Assembly: GCA_030490835.1 (NCBI GenBank)
Contig: CM059971.1
Span: 127,504,564-127,568,563 of the forward strand
Source of the DNA: Annona cherimola
Taxonomy: Eukaryota; Streptophyta; Magnoliopsida; Magnoliales; Annonaceae
Direction of reading: 5' to 3'
Length of the DNA: 64,000 nt
How positions within the stretch are numbered: the first letter of the stretch is position 1; each line of letters begins with the position of its first letter. The position numbers and the translations under genes were made by a program. Shown here one piece after another: positions 59,975 to 64,000 of the stretch. The notes under the pieces were generated by a model. That model did not search any database. It saw only the letters and a program-made list of their open reading frames with translations, and was not told where the DNA came from.

Positions 59975-60180
59975 CCACTTGCGACTAGCATAGGTGGTTG
60001 AGGCTTTTGTCCCCATAGCAACGAGTCACTGGTTCGTAATTAGGAGGGGCTATGTCCCCATGATTTTAGCGTGGGGGTTAAGTTGTCCTCCTTATGATAT
60101 TACGGTAGTTGTTTTTCTGTTCTAGATTGCGAGAGATTTATCTTCCCTGTGTACCCTTAGACTGGATGAAATATAAAGAT
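59975..60180 (+). repeat. SINE-like sequence
   Basis: TAGCATAGGTGGTTGAGGC (59986-60004) resembles an A box and GGTTCGTAATTAGG (60031-60044) a degenerate B box. A GC-richer body with GGGGCTATGTCCCC follows. The end is uncertain. Confidence 0.45.
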
Positions 60181-60258
60181 TGCAATGGGTTGAGTTTGTA
60201 TAAAATATATATAATATTAAAAAAAAAAACTCATTGAATCAGGACCTACTTAGCAATG

Positions 60259-60460
60259 AGTTTAGGGGTGAAAATAAGGTCAAATCGACCTGTGACCCAC
60301 CCCGCCCCATTTCAATTTTATAGAGGCTTGGGGCAAGAATTTTGACCCAAGGAGGTGGGGCGGGTCATGATTTTAGACTCGTGTTTTAATTCAAAAGGGC
60401 AAGGCGGGGTGGGACGACCATGTCCCGCCCTGACCCGGGATGTATAAATTATATAACTTA
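60259..60460 (+). mobile_element. hAT-like terminal fragment
   Basis: TTTAGGGGTGAAAATAAGG followed by clustered GACCCACCCCGCCCC and GGGGCGGGTCATG repeats is the shape of a hAT-type left end. No matching right end or 8-bp duplication was found. Confidence 0.45.
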
Positions 60461-60617
60461 CTTATGTGAATATTATTTACATATCATTATATACATGTGT
60501 GGGTGTAATGAGAAGTGTTTACCTATGCGTTATTTACATCATTTAATTTAAAGTTATTTTAATCATAAATTTATAAGGGAGCTTATGTTTATTTTAAATC
60601 AAATTTATATATTTTGA

Positions 60618-60870
60618 TGTGTTTGGCAATGTTAAAAACATGTAAAGTTAAAGCTTCTCATTCTAAAACTTTTCACTCTCCATAATTACTATATTTTTAA
60701 ATCATTTCTTCGTATTTTCTTATACAATTTTTATATTTTTCAATAATTTCTATACAACTACTTCCACAACTAAATTATTTATTTTAACTTTATCTTCTTT
60801 ACTTTCTATTATTACTCCTATTATATCATATCACTTTATAACTTTTACTCTACAACCCACACACAGATAG
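60618..60870 (-). mobile_element. family T Tourist-like MITE, minus orientation
   Basis: The left edge is GATGTGTTTGGCAATG. The body is reverse-complement family T (ATTACTCCTATTATATCATA, CAATAATTTCTATACAACTA). The right end is CAACCCACACAC. Confidence 0.6.
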
Positions 60871-61005
60871 CCTGTGTCTGTTTGGCATGCTCGATGACAG
60901 CTTTTGAGATGAGATAAAAAAAAATTTGTCCTAGCGATGTTGACTTCCTGCACCATGACTATGCCAGCAGCTGCAATAAAGGTGCAGGAGCATTAGATGT
61001 GTTAA

Positions 61006-61278
61006 GGGGGACGTTTGGGAAAGTGAAAGTTGCGGGAAATATGGTATTTGGTGGGAGTAGAAAATGAAATATTTTGAAAATTGTGTGATTGATATGAAAT
61101 GATAGAGTTAAAGTTTGAATAAATAGGTTTGTTGGAAAGTAGTTGATAGAGAAAATGATTAGAATATAAAGATAAAAGTGGAAAAATATAATAATTGATT
61201 GATTAATAAGGTGCCTTGAAATATGTGCCTCCACCATTTCCCTCCTATATTTCCCACAACCTATTAACAAACGTCCCC
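61006..61278 (+). mobile_element. second Tourist-like MITE family (GGGGACGTTTGG)
   Basis: It starts GGGGGACGTTTGGGAAAGTG and ends CAAACGTCCCC. The interior (ATTGATATGAAATGATAGAG, AATAAATAGGTTTGTTGG) differs from family T. The flank AAG is shared on both sides but is too short to be decisive. Confidence 0.65.
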
Positions 61279-61453
61279 AAGAATTAAGAATTAATGAGGG
61301 AGAAGCACAACCCAAATTACGAGCTTTGCTATGTGCAACGGTAGATGACTCATGCATTGACGTGTGGTAGAAAATACACTGTCCTATAGACTCGGCTTCC
61401 CAACGATCTGTCATGATAGGTAGGGGTGATAGCAACTCGGCTATGAAATTTAT

Positions 61454-61661
61454 GAGACGTTTAGTAACGGAGGCACGGAAAACATAAGTAGGAAAACGTG
61501 GATGCATGGATTTTAAAGTATTTTACTAATCATCTAATTATTATATTTTTCTACTTTTATTTTTATATTTCAATTATTTTCTCTATCAATTACCTTTCAA
61601 TAAATTTATTTAGTTCAATTTTAACCATACCATTTCATTTCAATCATACCAAATAGCTCCT
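61454..61661 (-). mobile_element. second copy of the GGGGACGTTTGG family, minus orientation
   Basis: It starts GAGACGTTTAGTAACGG and carries the reverse complement of the 61006 interior (CATTTCATTTCAATCATACC), ending CAAATAGCTCC. Confidence 0.6.
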
Positions 61662-61990
61662 TAATGAGTAGGATGGAACTGGCCTAATTCAACTACGCAA
61701 AAGGCTGGTTGAAAGCCCCAAGCGTAAATGATCAAAACTCAATAAGATAAATCTCGTGTTTTTGTTTTCATTTTTTCTCACTGATATCTCTCTATTTTAT
61801 TCTATAATTACCGAACTATTTTTAGACATTGTCAGCACTTTTATAATATGAAAGTACAAAAAAGTGGCCCCACAATACAATGTTGAGCGGCATGAAATAT
61901 GGCGTGAGGCTGGTGGTCAGATTATGAAAGATTCGGAATTTATTATAATTTCGAAAAAAAAAAGGACTCGGAGTTTAACATTTTCCACAA
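61662..61990. other. ERF promoter region
   Basis: No gene or repeat is seen. It is the presumed distal promoter of the ERF gene. Confidence 0.4.
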
Positions 61991-61996
61991 GCCTCC

Positions 61997-62003
61997 TATA
62001 AGT
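61997..62003 (+). promoter_or_regulatory. TATA box of the ERF gene
   Basis: TATAAGT lies 134 bp before the ATG at 62137, with a CT-rich leader between. This is a plausible distance for a plant core promoter. Confidence 0.55.
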
Positions 62004-62136
62004 ACGCCACGTTCCGTAACAGTAACAGAGCGTCGAATTCGAAGCTCGGAGCCACATCCTCCTCCTCTTTCAAAATTTCCGTTTTCCGTTTGTCCCTGCA
62101 GATTCTTGTTGCATTCCTTTCTTCATAGAAGCAGCC

Positions 62137-62826
62137 ATGGCCGAAGAATTTCCATTGAGCGGACCACACGAGCCCACGGATCCCGTCTTCCCTCACTCGC
62201 CAACGCGGCCGCCGATTGAGTCGATCCTTCCGTGCCAGAGAAATCTGCTTCAAACGCTCTGCAAGCGAAACAGAGCAGATGCAGACACAGATACAATGCT
62301 CCTCCGCAAGAGAAACGGATCCGGCACAGAGACGAAGACGAGTAGAAGGAAGTTGTACAGGGGAGTAAGACAGAGGCATTGGGGAAAATGGGTGGCTGAG
62401 ATCAGACTCCCTCGCAACAGGACGCGGCTGTGGCTGGGCACGTATGACACCGCCGAGGCTGCAGCTTTCGCGTATGATCGGGCAGCATATAAGCTGCGAG
62501 GAGAATACGCGCACCTGAATTTTCCGAGGATTGGAGCCAACGATAGCACTGACCTTACGGCGCTACAATCTGCGGTGGATGCGAAGATTGGAGCGATTGC
62601 TCAGCGGCTAAGGGAGGAGAAAGTAAGGATGGTGAATGGGGAGCCATGCTCCGGCAAAGAGATGAAGGATGTAGAAGGGTGTTGGGAGGCCGAGGAATTG
62701 GCGTTGCCGTCCGCACCGAAAGTGATGGGCCACGAGAGTATGGAACGTTTGGAAGTGGATGGCTGCTGCTCATTGGCACGAATTCCTTCTTACGATCCAG
62801 AGCAAATCTGGGAAGTGCTTTGCTAG
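62137..62826 (+). CDS. AP2/ERF transcription factor, DREB A-6 type (RAP2.4/ERF061-like)
   Basis: This single 690-bp exon encodes 229 residues. One AP2 domain spans residues 73-131: [19 protein letters not shown], the WLG motif in [20 protein letters not shown], and [16 protein letters not shown]. It should bind GCC-box or DRE/CRT elements in the nucleus. Val at AP2 position 14 and Leu at position 19, with the [15 protein letters not shown] stretch, point to the DREB A-6 group (RAP2.4, ERF053-ERF064); the [24 protein letters not shown] pattern is nearest to ERF061-like members. A basic stretch (RKRN, TSRRK) before the domain may serve as nuclear signal. The C-terminus ends in [14 protein letters not shown], an acidic/aromatic tail that could activate transcription. 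The gene has no intron, as is usual for this group. It appears intact; target genes and inducing signals cannot be read from the sequence. Confidence 0.95.
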   Translation: MAEEFPLSGPHEPTDPVFPHSPTRPPIESILPCQRNLLQTLCKRNRADADTDTMLLRKRNGSGTETKTSRRKLYRGVRQRHWGKWVAEIRLPRNRTRLWLGTYDTAEAAAFAYDRAAYKLRGEYAHLNFPRIGANDSTDLTALQSAVDAKIGAIAQRLREEKVRMVNGEPCSGKEMKDVEGCWEAEELALPSAPKVMGHESMERLEVDGCCSLARIPSYDPEQIWEVLC

Positions 62827-63610
62827 TGCGCTAATTGAGACTTGCAATGAATTCCGAGTCTACTACAGAACAGGGGAACTGATCCATTGACTACCCAAAA
62901 AAAAAAATCCGTCGTCTGTTTTCATCTGTGTGTGTGTGGGATTCTATGCATTATCACTTTCTTTTGTATTGATTGTACCATGACTACCTTAGGAGCTTAA
63001 AGTAAGCCATGCCCATCTTGATATATCCTTCCCTGTTTCTTCCTTGGATTCTTTACTAGCTGACCTTGGTTGCGTTCGAGTTTTGATTTTATGTGTTTGG
63101 ATTCTCGCACCGCTGGCTGCGGTCTCAATATGATATATGTTGATGTGTTCCTGATATTATGCGAGGTAGAAAATGCGCACCAACGCCTGCATCACAAGGC
63201 ATGATTGCACTGGGGTATAAGATCGTTCATGCTCATCTTAATCTTAACTCTATTTATAAAACTTACCAAACTTCGTATATTTTGCCAAATGAAAGTCAGA
63301 TCATGATCAATCCAATCATAATCCTAATTTTAAAAAATGTTTAAGTTTGGTCTGATTTCAGGTTGGAATTGTAGGTAAAGTTTTAAAAACTTTGACATCT
63401 TTTGTACCTATCGTAATCTAAAGTAACATTATTTTAGTTATAACTCAAACTAAAGTATTAGTAGCATAAGTGGACGAAGACATACATCAATAAAAATTTA
63501 TGAATGCATCATTAATATAAAATAACACAAGGCATATCCTAACAAAATTTTAAAAATGGATCATTAGTGCAAGATAACAAATTTAAAACTTTATTTTTAA
63601 GATTTTTTTT
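62827..63610. other. ERF 3' flank, no gene
   Basis: This stretch contains the 3'UTR with a short A-run (62896-62907) and TGTGTGTGTG (62928-62937). No further gene is recognised. Confidence 0.45.
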
Positions 63611-63615
63611 CCCTT

Positions 63616-63794
63616 CAGAGTGTGTCATAAAAATTGTTAATTAAAACTTTTCATTTTATATAATTATTTTATTTTTTAATCGTTTATTCATATCTTTCTA
63701 CATAATTACTTTACTTCTCAATAATTCTCTAGCAATTATTAGTACAACTCTCTTTTTACTTTGTTCTCTTGATGACTCATCACTATACCCTAAG
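63616..63794 (-). mobile_element. family T MITE fragment, minus orientation
   Basis: TTTTTAATCGTTTATTCATA and CTTCTCAATAATTCTCTAGC are reverse-complement family words. The right end is at CATCACTATACCCTAAG. Confidence 0.5.
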
Positions 63795-63856
63795 TTTGTG
63801 AGCCCATTGCACGATTGGGTCCCCCATGCCCAATCCAAATTCTAGCATTCAAGCTA

Positions 63857-64000
63857 AGGGCTGGAATTGAGGCGGGTCATATCGGGTAAAGATTTGCCCA
63901 ACCTTGACCTTACTTTTTAAAAATTGAATTTGACCCTTTTTTATATTAAGTCGGTACAAGGTTGGTTTGACCCTAACTTTTTTTTAATAGGTTTCGGGAC
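63857..64000 (+). mobile_element. hAT-like left end running out of the window
   Basis: TAAGGGCTGGAATTGAGGCGGG followed by GGGTCATATCGGG and CCCAACCTTGACC is the typical left end of a non-autonomous hAT element. The right end lies beyond the window, so this is partial. Confidence 0.5.

Noticed and set aside
61996..62549. Minus-strand frames over the ERF gene
   Set aside because: They lie antisense to an intact AP2 domain and show no similarity to any protein.

Overview
The window is nuclear DNA of a flowering plant. The evidence is AT-rich intergenic sequence, GT/AG introns, plant-type gene families and a very dense load of small non-autonomous DNA transposons. The sequence alone does not fix the lineage. 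Four protein-coding genes can be supported. They are the 3' part of a PP2C-type protein phosphatase (962-2835, +, cut by the left edge), a four-exon gene for a single-pass membrane protein resembling the plant family DUF7356 (7110-11288, -), a nine-exon trehalose-6-phosphate phosphatase (50092-54381, +) and an intronless AP2/ERF transcription factor of DREB A-6 type (62137-62826, +). They show no operon-like relation; each is an independent plant gene separated by transposon-rich DNA.

Layout. 1-2835: PP2C end, with a MITE in its upstream intron. 2836-7100: MITEs and a 5'-truncated LINE copy with a target-site duplication. 7110-11288: membrane-protein gene. 11.3-27.7 kb: transposon country, including a short exon-like fragment of a plasma-membrane H+-ATPase (13.85 kb), a GC-rich tandem repeat (15.4-15.95 kb), and MITEs with 9-bp, 8-bp or TTA target-site duplications. 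27.76-32.6 kb: a CACTA-like element that carries, in one orientation, exon fragments of three unrelated host genes (DNA polymerase epsilon, a PDR-type ABCG transporter and a nardilysin-like peptidase). 32.6-49.9 kb: more MITEs, a second LINE RNase H remnant, a hAT-like element with a perfect 8-bp duplication, and an orphan promoter/5'UTR-like block at 38.6-38.9 kb. 50.1-54.4 kb: TPP gene, with an intronic tandem duplication, a Tourist-like MITE and a SINE-like sequence. 54.4-64 kb: further MITEs and SINE-like sequences, then the ERF gene.

The most unusual content is not a gene but the transposon biology: (1) the three-gene capture inside the CACTA-like element, and (2) a set of MITEs with clearly different termini but the same palindromic interior, several bounded by exact 9-bp target duplications. 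All homology calls were made by eye from protein motifs and conserved splice sites; no database search was possible.
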